Below, one piece after another: positions 42,506-53,225 of a stretch of DNA of 64,000 nucleotides. Positions within the stretch are counted from its first letter, which is position 1, and each line of letters begins with the position of its first letter. A model generated the notes under the pieces. That model did no database searches. It was not told the DNA's origin and saw only the letters and a program-made list of their open reading frames with translations. The stretch comes from Dendrolimus kikuchii (taxonomy: Eukaryota > Arthropoda > Insecta > Lepidoptera > Lasiocampidae), in contig CM034413.1 in the NCBI GenBank assembly GCA_019925095.2, positions 501,001 through 565,000 on the forward strand. The letters are read 5' to 3'. Both the position numbers and the translations under genes were made by a program.

Positions 42506-42769
42506 AATCTGCATCATTAAAGGATAAAAATAATACAATTTTTGGTTTTTGTTCCAATCCATTATGTGATTGTTCAACCATTTGTTATTTTCATGTCCTG
42601 TGTTTTCATTACAACGTTTAATTCTTGCAAATGAGTTATCAGAGTTGGACTTAAATTGTCTCCCCCACCACTTGTGTGACATATTAAAATACAAAGAGTG
42701 TTTTTACCTGCTATACAAATAAAATCCCATGAAGTGCTGAATATCTAAGAAGAAGAAAAATATTTTATT

Positions 42770-42842
42770 TATACATACATACATAACTTCATTCATACAT
42801 ACATACTAGTCATTATTTCATCATGCATTCTTTCCACATTCC
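42770..42842 (-). mobile_element. RTE-1, tiny rearranged fragment
   Basis: CATACATACATAACTTCATT then a jump to CATTATTTCATCATGCATTC and TTTCCACATTCCC, two separated parts of RTE-1 joined by an internal deletion. Confidence 0.7.
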
Positions 42843-42994
42843 CATAAAATCATTGTAACAAATAACATCTAAAACAGACTTGGCTTAAAGGTCTAGAAAA
42901 CAAGGCATAAAATCCAAAAATGGAACAAATAATAAACCGCTCACAGCTTTTAACTTGCACTACACTATATCGGGAGCACAGTGTTAGTTAGAAT

Positions 42995-43110
42995 CCGATT
43001 GCAGCGCCACCTACCGGGTCCAATTGTGAATCTAAACCATCCTCGAATCCACTTGAACACACACAAAAAAAATCTTCAAATCATCCAGCCGTTTAGGGCA
43101 GTTCACTGTC
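42995..43110 (-). repeat. rep-W copy
   Basis: AGCGCCACCTACCGGGTCCA, AATTGTGAATCTAAACCATC and AATCCACTTGAACACACACA are the reverse of rep-W. Confidence 0.75.
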
Positions 43111-43185
43111 AACACACGTACAGAAATAATTATATATATAAAGATTATGCGCGCTCTTAGCACAGTTCTGTTTAGCAATCTATGC

Positions 43186-43426
43186 CAGTCATAACGCTAA
43201 AATTACCGATAAAAATAGTACATACATACATACATAACTTCACGCCAGTTCCCTTGCGGGGTAGGCACGAACAACAGAGCGCCATAAAAATAGTATTGAC
43301 GTTATATTTTTTACCGGTAAATTGGCTAGAAATAACGGTAAGTTTTATAATGATATTTATTTTTTACCGTTATCTGAAATTAGCACAAATAACGATACCA
43401 CTTTTACCGGTATTTCAAACCCTGAT
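43186..43426. repeat. rep-Z copy split by RTE-1
   Basis: CAGTCATAACGCTAAAATTA, then after the RTE-1 insert TTGACGTTATATTTTTTACC, AAATTGGCTAGAAATAACGG and ACCGGTATTTCAAACCCTG. An unsplit copy is at 44235-44401. A reversed end CAGGGTTTGAAATACCGG suggests a DNA transposon derivative. Confidence 0.8.
43221..43283 (-). mobile_element. RTE-1, 63 bp 3' fragment with TSD
   Basis: CATA tail, AACTTCACGCCAGTTCCCTT to GAGCGCC. 12 bp repeats ATAAAAATAGTA at 43209-43220 and 43284-43295. The empty site is visible in the copy at 44235-44401. Confidence 0.92.
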
Positions 43427-43820
43427 TGCACACTGCACAAACTAACCAAGACACACAGAGCCTAAAAATTAATAACCCAGGCATAGAAAAGAAAAAACAA
43501 CACACATGGCACTAGATAGGACAATATATATAAGTATAGATATAAGGCCCACACTGCACATGCACTTCCTCACAGCACCAGCATGTAACAGATACACTCT
43601 ACATTAGTATAAGTTTAGTATTAAAACTAGAATAAATTAATATAATAAGTTATTCGTAAGATACATACACCTCAACACAAAAATTAATGTCACACACAAG
43701 AACCAAAATAAACTAATAAGCGTGTTAAATAAAAAAAAATAATTCTAGAAATTAAGTTGTAAAAAAGGGTATGGAACTCGAGTCCGTAGAGTTGTTAATA
43801 ATAATAAAAAAAAATAAAAA
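43427..43820. repeat. rep-Y copy
   Basis: CACTGCACAAACTAACCAAG, CACATGCACTTCCTCACAGC, CACCAGCATGTAACAGATAC, GGAACTCGAGTCCGTAGAGT. Nearly identical to 51740-52133. Confidence 0.8.
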
Positions 43821-44025
43821 ATGTCCCACTGCTGGGCTCGGGCCTCCCACTACAAGGGAGCCACAGTATACCCGCCACGCTTATCCAACGCGGCTAAACA
43901 TGTTTGACGCGTCTGTTACCTCGATGTGTAGGTTTCATCACGATGTTTTCCTTCATTGTTGTTAGTACGTGGTATTGTAACAATAGGCACATTGGGTCAG
44001 AATACTGACTAAGTGGTAAATGAAT
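43821..44025 (-). repeat. SINE-A, 5'-truncated
   Basis: TGTCCCACTGCTGGGCTCGG through CATTGGGTCAGAATACTGAC and TAAGTGGTAAATG; follows rep-Y as at 52134. Confidence 0.82.
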
Positions 44026-44034
44026 TTAATTGTT

Positions 44035-44234
44035 AAAAACGTCTCATATGTGACAGTTATTCTTAAGGTACACCACAACACAAAAATCACTGAATCAATG
44101 TCACACTGAGTAACAAAAATAAACAATAAGCGTGTATGGACTCTAAAAACTTTCATAGAAATTAAGTTGTAAAAAAGGGTACGGAACTCGAGTCTGTAGA
44201 GTTGTTAATAACAATAATAATGAAAAAAAAAACA
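44035..44234. repeat. rep-Y second part or copy
   Basis: AAGGTACACCACAACACAAA, AATAAACAATAAGCGTGTAT and GGAACTCGAGTCTGTAGAGT, close to the right half of the 31450-32370 copy. Confidence 0.75.
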
Positions 44235-44401
44235 GAGTCATAACGCAAAAATTACCGATAAAAATAGTATTAACGTTATATTATTTACCGGTAAATTGGC
44301 TAGAAATAACGGTAAGTTTTATAATGATATTTATTTTTTACCGTTAACTGAAATTAGCATAAATAACGATAGCGTTTTTACCGGTATTTCAAACCCTGAT
44401 T
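44235..44401. repeat. rep-Z copy, unsplit
   Basis: Uninterrupted version of 43186-43426, including GATAAAAATAGTATTAACGT at the point where RTE-1 entered the other copy. Confidence 0.85.
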
Positions 44402-44443
44402 GAAACCTATACATAGAGATTACAGATGTATGTAACCAACTAC

Positions 44444-45860
44444 CTTGGTTCATTCTCCGAAAATAGTGCTCTGATGGATCTATATCATATTGCTTGCATA
44501 TCTCTACCTGCTCCCAAAGGTATCCATTTCTAATCTGCACGCCTTGTATTTGTATTGAGGTGTCGATCACTGTCGCTTCATTATGCATTCGAGGGTTATT
44601 CGTGGACTAGTCTGTGTGCCATTTAAACGGGCCCCTCTGATTATAACTGACGTTTATCTATTCACGAATCTGATTCTGATATTCAGAGAATAAATTTCTA
44701 TTTGCAAGTAGTTTCATGATGATATCAATTTAAAAACTAAGTTTAAAAAATACTATACTTAAAAACAAAAACTTCAAAAGTAACTAAAAAGCAAAAAATA
44801 AGTATATTCTATAGCAAGCTGACCCGCAAACTTCGTACCGCCTCAGAATCGATAAATAAAGAACGTTGATTTCTGAACGATGGGACGAACATCAAACATT
44901 TGACATTCAAGCCTTAAAAATATGACAAAAAAACGTCACTTTTAAATTTAATTTGATTTCTGAACGACTTTTAAATTTAATTGATTTCTAAACGACGGGA
45001 CGAACATCAAAAGTTTGACACGTAGGAATAGTTTCTAAGGGAAAGCGAAATGCTTGTTTTTACTATATTTCAAGCTTTTTTTTAAATTTACTCACCTTTT
45101 AAACCTTCCCTGGACTTCTACAAATAATTCAAAACTAAAATTAGACAAATCAGTCCAGCCGTTCTCGAGTTTTAGCGAGTCTAACAAACAGATAGATATC
45201 TTGAAGTCGGTGTAAACATGTGACAATTACTTGTTGTTTTTTGGTCTATTATTTGGCACCGACTTCAAGCTTTTGCTTTTTGATGAGAACTTTTTAGTTC
45301 GTCACAGGCTGGTTTGTGTGAAATATATAATTGTCTGTTTACAACCGACTGTATCAGTAAAACTGTGTTGCAAAAAGATTAAAAATTATACATTCTCCTC
45401 TGTACGAACAATTCGTTTCTCTTCCATCTTACATCTAATAATAATAATATTCGGCAGACAAACACACATATTGTATATCCCCAAATTAAGCAAGTTACGC
45501 TTGTGTTATGGGTAATATACAACGGACTACTCTGGGGCCGATCCCAGACACCCAGACCATAGTAAATAACGGAGAAAATACGTTTCCGAAATTTACTATA
45601 CCGGGAATCGAACACGGAACCTCTGCGTTGCAGTGAGGTACGCCGGCAAAGGCTTAGCCCGCTCAACCACAGAGGCCGTCTGTGGTTGACATCTGTACCA
45701 TCAAGACTTTTTAGATACACAAACATTTGAACAGCTTTAGAAGAAAAAAAATGAAACACGTTGTACGTGCCTATAATATTCCAGGGTTGCTCTCGAGTTC
45801 CCTGGGATCCACTCATCAGATCCTCATTTGATGACAATGGAATCACCTTAGGGCTATATT
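44444..45860 (-). CDS. Two exons of an unrecognised minus-strand host gene
   Basis: Exon 45860-45760 follows the pyrimidine-rich acceptor CTTTCTTTTTTCAAAAG and codes YSPKVIPLSSNEDLMSGSQG, then TREQPWNIIGTYN, ending at a GTGTTT donor (phase 0). Exon 44606-44444 follows ACTAG and codes STNNPRMHNEATVIDTSIQI, QGVQIRNGYLWEQVEICKQY, DIDPSEHYFRRMNQ, ending AAG|GTAGTT (phase 1). The joined frame NIIGTYN|STNNPRMHNEA is smooth. The composition is clearly protein-like and unlike the repeats around. I cannot name the family. Further exons on both sides are required. The intron contains rep-U and the head of a SINE-B. Confidence 0.55.
44816..45205 (+). repeat. rep-U copy, unsplit
   Basis: AGCTGACCCGCAAACTTCGT, ACCGCCTCAGAATCGATAAA, ACGATGGGACGAACATCAAA, then CTCACCTTTTAAAC and GTCCAGCCGTTCTCGAGTTT. 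Matches 49245-49865. Confidence 0.8.
45440..45690 (-). repeat. SINE-B, full length
   Basis: TCGGCAGACAAACACACATA, CCAAATTAAGCAAGTTACGC, GGGGCCGATCCCAGACACCC, GGAATCGAACACGG (box B reversed) and GGCTTAGCCCGCTCAACCAC (box A region reversed), ending AGAGGCCGTC. It lies in the upstream sequence of the candidate 45760 exon's intron. Confidence 0.88.
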
Positions 45861-45869
45861 CTTTTGAAA

Positions 45870-46716
45870 AAAGAAAGAAATGTGAAAATCGGTCAGATCT
45901 GCAAATCAGCAACTTTACAGGAGAGCGCTCTGAACTTTGAATTGCTTATATTTTTTTTACTACAAGAATTAAATTTTCAAAAAAAATATTATATGTTAAT
46001 ATATGTTCGAGAGCTTATTTGCAATGCAATTAAATAACATTTTTACTTATCTAAATGTTTGAAAAGCTAGTAATGGCTTTGTTATCCGTACATGGGTCAT
46101 CATGATTTGTCGGATCTGTCACATCCAACAAAGTTACATGGACAAACATATTTATTCTTTGTAAGAAGTGCCACATACAACATTGTCATTAGTAAATCCT
46201 GTTTAAGTTTATGTCGTATTTAAATTGATATTATAAATTAAATCCAATTTTTAATAAATTTGTTTCACAAATAACAAATAATCAAACATAATTGACAATT
46301 TAGGGACAAAATGAAAACAATCTTTGCCATAAAATTTGTTAAAATCATTAATTATAAAGTCTACCTGTATGAATGGCACTTAATAATCACATTTCAGGTT
46401 TCATTAGCTTAGATAATCAGTCTTAGTAATTTCTTTCTTACAAAAATATACCCCGCATACCCCCCTCGCGCCCCGCTAATAACGTCGGGAGTTAACATTC
46501 GTCATTGTTAATGGGAGATGGTGGCATATATGACATTGTTAATGTGGCTATTTTAAAAACTATGAGGAAAAATTACCTTTTTGTTGCTGCTATTGAAAAA
46601 CAATGCTTTTTTAGGGTCATTAGTGAAATAAAACCAAAATGTCGAAAATTGCATATCCTACATTGTTAATAGGGACAGGCGATCTTCTCTACTTACTGCC
46701 GTGAAAATGAGGCATT
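45870..46716. other. No gene seen
   Basis: AT-rich; no ORF of protein-like composition. ACCCCGCATACCCCCCTCGC at 46450 is a small GC patch. Confidence 0.45.
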
Positions 46717-46955
46717 TGACGGCCTCTGTGGTTGAGCGGGCTAAGCCTTTGCCGGCCTACCTCACTGCAACGCAGAGGCTCCGGGTTCGATTCCTGGTAT
46801 AGTAAATTTCGGTAACGTATTTTCTCCGTTATTTACTATGGTCTGGGTGTCTGGGATCGGCCCCAGACCGTTTTATATTAACCATAATACAAGCGTAACT
46901 TGCTTAATTTGGGGATATACAATATGTGTGTTTGTTTGCCGATTATTATTATTAT
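46717..46955 (+). mobile_element. SINE-B, full length
   Basis: Head ACGGCCTCTGTGGTTGAGCG GGCTAAGC carries box A and CCGGGTTCGATTCCTGG carries box B, clearly tRNA-like. The body reads ATTTACTATGGTCTGGGTGT and GGATCGGCCCCAGACC, the tail GTTTGTTTGCCGATTATTAT. Not a functional tRNA: retroposed with a (TTA)n tail. Confidence 0.92.
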
Positions 46956-47345
46956 TTGTATGTCTTTCAAGACCACGGGTCATAAAAATGGCCCGGACAT
47001 TTGGAGAGCTTGCGTGGGGCCACGGAAAGGCCAACACGTAGAGGCCCTTTGACAAATTTAATGTAAATGTGGCGTGACACTGACCGGCAATTATCCCTGT
47101 CTAAACCATATAACAATGCACCCAAGGACAAGCCCCGGCCAGTGTAGAACTATTGTGGGAAATAAGGACAAAAAGTACCGGGCTATTGGGGTGAACTGCT
47201 AGTGGTACTAGGGGTCTGGGAATATGGGGACTTTGGCGTTTGCCCGTCGCAATGTTCGGGGAACATGGAAAAATGGGCAGACGGTGTCTCGCCACTTCCT
47301 GCATGGGCCCTAAAAAATGCGATACAAGGCAGGGGCAACATTTAT
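46956..47345 (-). repeat. rep-Q, truncated
   Basis: TGTCTTTCAAGACCACGGGT, AAGCCCCGGCCAGTGTAGAA, GGGCAGACGGTGTCTCGCCA; stops before the CCGGCTGGCTAAGG end. Confidence 0.8.
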
Positions 47346-47728
47346 TATTATAGATTTGATGTCGAATTGTATTAATATCGACTTTAAATGTATCGACATT
47401 TCCCAACTCTAAAAGGCAGTAATCAAAATAGAAGTAGTCTTGTTAATAGCTGCGGGCAGCACTACGTGGGATGCCCTGGAAACTCACTTCTTACTTGTAG
47501 TTGTGATTGCAATCTTAAACGAGGGGCAAGTTGATTGGGGGAGCAAGTTTACAAGTTAATACGCCGTCCTGATACAAATAAACGCATCTATCATCCAGGT
47601 AGAATTTCTTTATAAAATTTCATCTTGTTTATTGCTCTAACAGCAGACAAGGATCCATTTATATAGTTTCCAAGCGTTTATTTTACTTTTGACGTTTACA
47701 CGTCTGTTCGGTCCTACTTGCCTGTAAC
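47346..47728. other. No gene seen
   Basis: Unassigned sequence; no coding signal. Confidence 0.45.
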
Positions 47729-47738
47729 AAGTAGGTAT

Positions 47739-48575
47739 GGTTCGGGCATGTGGGAAGAATGCATGATGAAAGAATGACTAAACAGATATACAATGCAAAA
47801 GTGGATGGATGCAGAAGTCGTGGAAGGCCACGACACACCTTCCATGATCAAATTGATCGCGTACTAGCAGACGGTGATGTCAGGAGCCTTAAGAACAGAC
47901 GAGCGTGCATGACAAGAGTTATGAATGTCAAAAAAGCAAGTGAGGTGTGTGTTAAGGCGTGTAAATAGCCCTAACACGTAGTATGCGGGCTATGATGAAC
48001 CAACGTTCAGCCCAAAATTAAAATACGGTGATATAAACCAAAAGTATGCGATGCCGGGCAATCAAGATAATAACTCATACGACAACCACTGGAGCGGCTA
48101 AAAAATATGCCCACTCACCTTATTAGAAGTACGTTGTCAGATCAGTGATCACCATAAGTTCACCACACCTTCTTCGCCACGACACCAGACACAAGGGGAA
48201 GCCGGCCGGCTTATAACCAAATTCCAGTCCTTCCACTTGATGCAACACTTATTAGTCTTTGTGTATTTGATTAAGGGTCCGATTTATTAAGCACCAGAGA
48301 GTAGTTATTTGATAAGGATTAAATATTATTATTTATTAACGTGCGCCTGCTCAACTAGTACAGCAGCGACCAACGACGACGCGTGAGCGTATGTAACGTA
48401 TTCAAATTCAAAAAAGTCTAGGCACCACCTTCTGGCGAGTGGGCGGCCGCAGTGACGTATGAAGTGAAGTTATCTCCGATTTACCAGTCACCAGTGTGTA
48501 AGAATAAGCCTAAATGGCGCCCTGTTGTCCGTGCCTACCCCGCAAGGGAACTGGCGTGAAGTTATGTATGTATGT
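47739..48575 (+). mobile_element. RTE-1 split by solo LTR-3, with TSD
   Basis: Left part from GGTTCGGGCATGTGGGAAGA to AAGCAAGTGAG, right part TAAGAATAAGCCTAAATGGC to the TATG tail. Outer repeats AAGTAGGTAT at 47729-47738 and 48576-48585 show the original RTE-1 insertion. Confidence 0.92.
47950..48493. mobile_element. Solo LTR-3 with 5 bp TSD
   Basis: 544 bp starting TGTTAAGGCGTGTAAATAGC and ending TTTACCAGTCACCA (TG...CA). GTGTG lies at 47945-47949 and 48494-48498; removing one copy and the insert restores RTE-1 exactly. No ORF. Family not assigned; 5 bp duplications occur in gypsy and BEL/Pao elements. Confidence 0.9.
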
Positions 48576-48585
48576 AAGTAGGTAT

Positions 48586-49244
48586 AACATCAATCCGCTG
48601 ATTTTGTTAGCTACACTCTTTTTGTGTGAGGCCACGGCCAATGCACAGCAGGGTAAGGGCAGCCATTTTGAACACTGGCTGTCAACGTTCAACGACATGG
48701 CGCCTTGCGCTCATCTGTTTTTAAAAATCAAATAATTGTAATTACTGGCCGTGCCAATAATAAGACCTATCTGTGTACAAAGTGATAGCTCTCAAGCGAA
48801 ACCATAGTGTTGTGCGCTGTACCCGAGTGCAACCTGAATCGAGCCAGTAGAGAGCTGATCACAAGGTTGGTGAAGCTTCTGCTTTTATAATGCAAGGATC
48901 TTCGCTATACAGTCCATAGAAATCGAACCAAAATAACCTGTGGGTTAGAGCATTCCACAACGTCTATAAAATTATATATTTCTTGACAGTAAAGCCTACA
49001 TGAAATAAATGACATAATTGTCGTACTTTATTGTTGTTGGTGACGTAGCAGTGATGTTCTGTGAGTCATATAACGCACAGACTATAAAACCGAGACACAA
49101 TACGTAAACAAATCGAAAGTAATCGATTTGAAAATAGAAAAAAAATCTATTGTATTACAGAAATGGCTTCTTTAATATGTGTAAAATATGTTCATTGAAA
49201 TGTGGGTACATTTATTACATGATATAGCATTTTTATCAATAACT
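48586..49244. other. No gene seen
   Basis: Contains GCCTTGCGCTCATCTG, CGAGTGCAACCTGAATCGAG and GATCTTCGCTATACAGTCC-like sequence without ORF support. Unassigned. Confidence 0.45.
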
Positions 49245-49865
49245 AGCTGACCCGGCAAACTTCGTACCGCCTCAAAATCAATAAATAAAAACGTTGATTT
49301 CTGAACGACGGGACGAACATCAAACGTTTGAGGAGTTTTTGGCGGGAACTAAAAGGAGATGTTGTGCTGTGCAGTTTTATTTTCTAAAAATGTGTAAAAT
49401 TATTCTAAAATGAACAATAGTTGTAGGATATTGATAGTTTTTGAGTAGTAATTATGTGTTTTGTGAGAAATGTGAACTGTATAATCAAATGTGGCCTTTT
49501 GAGTTGTCACAAGAACTCCGTTGAATGCCACCAACTGATAACCTACAGTTCAGCTGTGCTACGCATAGGCTTAAGAAAATGAAGAAACTATATTGTAAAC
49601 TACGATCTGGCTTAAAGGCCTAGCTGCCAAGCCATAAACCTAAATAAATAATCAAACGTTTGACATTCAAAATCAACAAAATGAAAAAAAAACTTCACTT
49701 TTAATTTGATTTCTGAACGACTTTTAAATTTAATTGATTTCTAAACGACGGGACGAACATCAAATGTTTGACAGGTAGGAATAGTTTATAAGGGAACGCG
49801 AAATTATTGTTTTTACTATATTCCAAGCATTTTTTTCTTATTTACTCACCTTTTAAACTTATAGT
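49245..49865 (+). repeat. rep-U copy split by rep-V
   Basis: CTAGCTGACCCGGCAAACTT to GACGAACATCAAACGTTTGA, then rep-V, then CATTCAAAATCAACAAAATG and GGGAACGCGAAATTATTG to CTCACCTTTTAAAC. Confidence 0.85.
49332..49650 (+). mobile_element. rep-V, SINE-like retroposon with 13 bp TSD
   Basis: 319 bp from GGAGTTTTTGGCGGGAACTA to CCTAAATAAATA. ATCAAACGTTTGA lies perfectly on both sides (49319-49331, 49651-49663). The second copy at 59865-60188 starts at the same base, so this is a full-length unit. No long ORF; tail is (AAAT)n. Confidence 0.88.
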
Positions 49866-49989
49866 TAATTTGATTAAAACTTATTTGTAAATGCTAATTG
49901 CATATTCTAATGTGGAGTGTTACTGCCACAACGATGTTAAAGTGATGTTGTGAGATTGTATTGACTTATGTATTTCTTTTAATTATAAA

Positions 49990-50606
49990 ACCCGCAGGGG
50001 GCTTTGTGACGAAGCCTTAAGTGAGTAGCGACACCTCGGACCCGACTCCGGGGGCCAAGACAAGGCCCCCGCCTCCGCGCTTGCCTTAGCCAGCCGGCAC
50101 GGAGTGGAGATCGCTAGAGCTAAGACTCAAGCTCCAGAGGTGGAGGTGATAAATAGCATCAGGTCAGAAGTAGCTTCGGTGAATCTGCAGCCCACCTCTC
50201 TGCACCCCTTAACTACTCACACTGTCTTCTATGACATTTTTTGGGGCCCATGCAGAGAGTGGCGAGTCACCGTTTGCCCATTTTTCCATGTTCCCTGAAC
50301 ATTGCGACGGCAGACGCCATAGTCCCTATATTCCCAGACCTCTAGTATCACTAGCACTTCATCCCAATAGCCCGGTACTTTTCGTCCTCGTTTCCCAAAA
50401 TAGTCCTACACTGGCCGGGGCTTATTCTTGTGTGCATTACTATATGGTGTAGACAGGGATAATCGCCGGTTAGTGTCGCGCTACATTTAAATTAAATTTG
50501 TCAAGGGGCCTCTACGTGTTGGCCTCCCCATAGCCTCACGCAAGCCCTCCAAAAGTCCGGGGCATTTTATGGCCCGTAGTCTTTAAAGACATACAATAAT
50601 ATTATT
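49990..50606 (+). repeat. rep-Q, longest copy
   Basis: CCCGCAGGGGGCTTTGTGAC, GTGAGTAGCGACACCTCGGA, CCAGCCGGCACGGAGTGGAG through GCCCGTAGTCTTTAAAGACA. It has an extra GC-rich segment (GGGGGCCAAGACAAGGCCCC) absent from 6557-7105. Confidence 0.8.
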
Positions 50607-50829
50607 GTTACGGACAGAGCATCTCTTTTGCGAAAATTTGTGATTTGGTTTCTACATAGCTACCTGGGTCAGGACGTGGCCATATCACCATAGGGGCTGC
50701 CTTGCAATTTATCTGTTATATCACGGTCATAACGATATATCGTGAACACTAACTACCACTACAGAATATTCATATCTGTTACACGTAGCTCCTGCTTACG
50801 TCACTCTAGTACGAAACAGGCTTCACTTC

Positions 50830-51140
50830 TTTATCCGTGCAGGAACGGAGAAAGAATACAATTTCCTGCGGCCGGGCGGCCTGTCGTAAGAGGCGACTTA
50901 ACAACCCACAGCCAGGTGGTAGGGCATTTGCCCGACTGGATGGCTACCACCCCTGGTCTAAAGTATGTCGCCATAACAACCTTGTGTTGTGTTCCGGCAT
51001 TAGTGACCAGGTTCCAGTCTCCCTTAAGAGAGCAGCAGCGCATTTGTAGCAGCTTTGGTGTTGCAAATATCCATAGGCGATGGTAACCGCTTTCCATTAA
51101 GTAGGCCGTCTACCTGTCTGCTGATCTCCTGCATTAAAAA
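50830..51140 (+). repeat. rep-X, full length
   Basis: TTATCCGTGCAGGAACGGAG through ATCTCCTGCATTAAAAAAAA. Confidence 0.92.
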
Positions 51141-51739
51141 AAACTGACGTACAAGAACAAGAGGTAATGCAAAATTTGTATCGGGACATTCTTGATACTT
51201 CTGTCTAAGTTTGTTCTTCATATAAAATTTAGTAATATTAGCCACGTATAAATCTACGTAAGAAAAAGTCCAATATTTTTCCGATAACCGGTTTCCTCCA
51301 TATAACCGGTTTTCTCGATTCACCCGGTTTTCCAGTAGCATTATTCCCCTAACGAAGAAACAGGCGCGCGTTCGCGCTGAATACAGATAGAGCAAAAGGA
51401 ATCCGGTTAATTATACGGTTGACTTGAACCGGATCAAGGCACCTGTGGCGGTTACAACACCTATCGATATCTTACTGATTTTACGATCTAGCAACCTGGA
51501 GTTTTTTGATTTATTTTGAAACTTATCATGTTAAGCGGAAAGTAGACGGGTCATTTATGTCTTTTAATTTTTGTAGAAATGAGGCGTTTTCAATTTAAAG
51601 TTTTTTGTTGCACATAAATGTCCCACAATAATTAAACAATAAATTATAACACCACACAAAGTCACAAACACATAACTAACAATAAAACTTATACACATAC
51701 TCAAACCAACGCGCACTACCACCGCATTGCATTACACGC
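51141..51739. other. Unassigned
   Basis: 51270-51440 has several ATAACCGGTTT/CACCCGGTTTT/TGAACCGGAT words. This might be a small decayed repeat. No coding signal. Confidence 0.35.
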
Positions 51740-52133
51740 ACACTTCACAAACAAACCAAGACACACAAAGAGCCTAAAAATTAATAACCCAGGCACAGAA
51801 AAGAAAAAAAACAACACACATGGCACTAGATAGGACCATATATAAGTATAGATATAAGTCCAACAATGCACATGCACTTCCTCACAACACTAGCATGTAA
51901 CAGATACACTCTACATGAGTACAAGTTTAGTATTAAACCTAGAATAAATTAATATAATAAGTTATTCGTAAGATACATACACCCCAACACAAAAATCAAT
52001 AAATTAATGTCACACACAAGAACCAAAATAAACTAATAAGCGTGTTAAATTAAAAAAATTAAATCTAGAGATTAAGTTGTAAAAAAGGGTATGGAACTTG
52101 AGTCCGTAGAGTTGTTAATAATAATAAAAAAAA
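51740..52133. repeat. rep-Y copy
   Basis: ACTTCACAAACAAACCAAGA through GGAACTTGAGTCCGTAGAGT and TTGTTAATAATAATAAAAAA. Confidence 0.85.
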
Positions 52134-52341
52134 ATGTCCCACTACTGGGCTCGGGCCTCCCACTACAAGGTAGCTACAGTATATCCGCCACGCTTGTCTA
52201 AGGCGGCTTAACAGGTTTGACGCGTCTGTTACCTCGATGTGCAAGTTTCATCACGATGTTTTCCTTCACTGTTGTTAGTACGTGATATTGTAACAATAGG
52301 CACATTGGGTCAGAAAATTGACTAAGTGGTAAATGATTTTA
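52134..52341 (-). repeat. SINE-A, 5'-truncated
   Basis: TGTCCCACTACTGGGCTCGG through GGCACATTGGGTCAGAAAAT and TAAGTGGTAAATG; the same rep-Y/SINE-A joint as at 43820. Confidence 0.85.
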
Positions 52342-52591
52342 CATAAATACATACATACATAACTTCACGCCAGTTCCCTTGCGGGGTAGGCACGATCAAC
52401 AGAGTGCCATTTAGGCTTATTCTTACACACCTCACTTGCCTCTTTGACATTCATAACTCTTGTCATGCAAGCTCGTCTGTTCTTAAGGCTCCTGACATCA
52501 CATTCTGCTAGTACACGATCAATTTGATCATGGAAGGTGTGTCGTGGCCTTCCACGACTTCTGCATCCATCCACTTTTGCATTGTATATCT
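52342..52591 (-). mobile_element. RTE-1, 5'-truncated, with TSD
   Basis: C-terminal 69 codons plus the CATA tail. 11 bp repeats AAATGATTTTA at 52331-52341 and 52592-52602. The homologous site at about 44015-44035 is empty. Confidence 0.93.
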
Positions 52592-52983
52592 AAATGATTT
52601 TAACTGTTAAAAATGTTTCATATGTGACTTTTTAACCATTTATCTACTTATTTATTATTTAATGGTGTTTCTTAGATAAAAGAGTATTTTCAAGTACAAA
52701 TTTGTGCTTAAAGTATAAAATATTATTGTACATTCAGCACTTTTCAAAAAGGAAGCGACCGTAGCGCCATCTTTTTCATTATTTTCGTCTCTCCCGCGGA
52801 AATAGCGTCATTTTTTATAAGACAAACTAAACTTTTCAAAAAGCCTGAGATACCCTATTTAATACGTATGTTCGCAGTTTACTTGAGTATTGTAGCTCAG
52901 TTTGGAACCCATCTTACACTGTTCATGTACAGGGATTAGAAAAACTACAAAAACAGTTTCTTTACCACCTTACATAAGATAAT

Positions 52984-53222
52984 TGACGGCCTCTGTGGTT
53001 CAGTGCGCTAAGCCTTTGTCGGCCTACCTCACTGCAACGCAAAGGCTCCGGGTTCGATTCCTGGTAGAGTAAATTTCGGAAACGTATTTTCTCTGTTATT
53101 TACTATGGTCTGGGTGTCTGGGATCGGCCCCAGAGTAGTCCGTTGTATATTAGCCATAACACAAGCGTAACTTGCTTAATTTGGGGATATACAATATGAG
53201 TGTTTGTCTGCCGATTATTATA
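52984..53222 (+). mobile_element. SINE-B, full length, in a LINE
   Basis: GACGGCCTCTGTGGTTCAGT, CCGGGTTCGATTCCTGG (box B), TGTTTGTCTGCCGATTATTA. Confidence 0.9.
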
Positions 53223-53225
53223 TTC

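Noticed and set aside
45379..45912. 177-codon minus-strand ORF as one protein
   Set aside because: Only 45760-45860 looks coding; the rest is SINE-B and intron.
46717..46800. tRNA-like sequence with A and B boxes
   Set aside because: It is the head of SINE-B: repeated at 52984 and 45690, fused to a common body and a (TTA)n tail.
50605..50640. Start of another LTR-2 (ATTGTTACGGACAGAGCATC)
   Set aside because: Only about 20 bp resemble LTR-2; the following sequence does not match.
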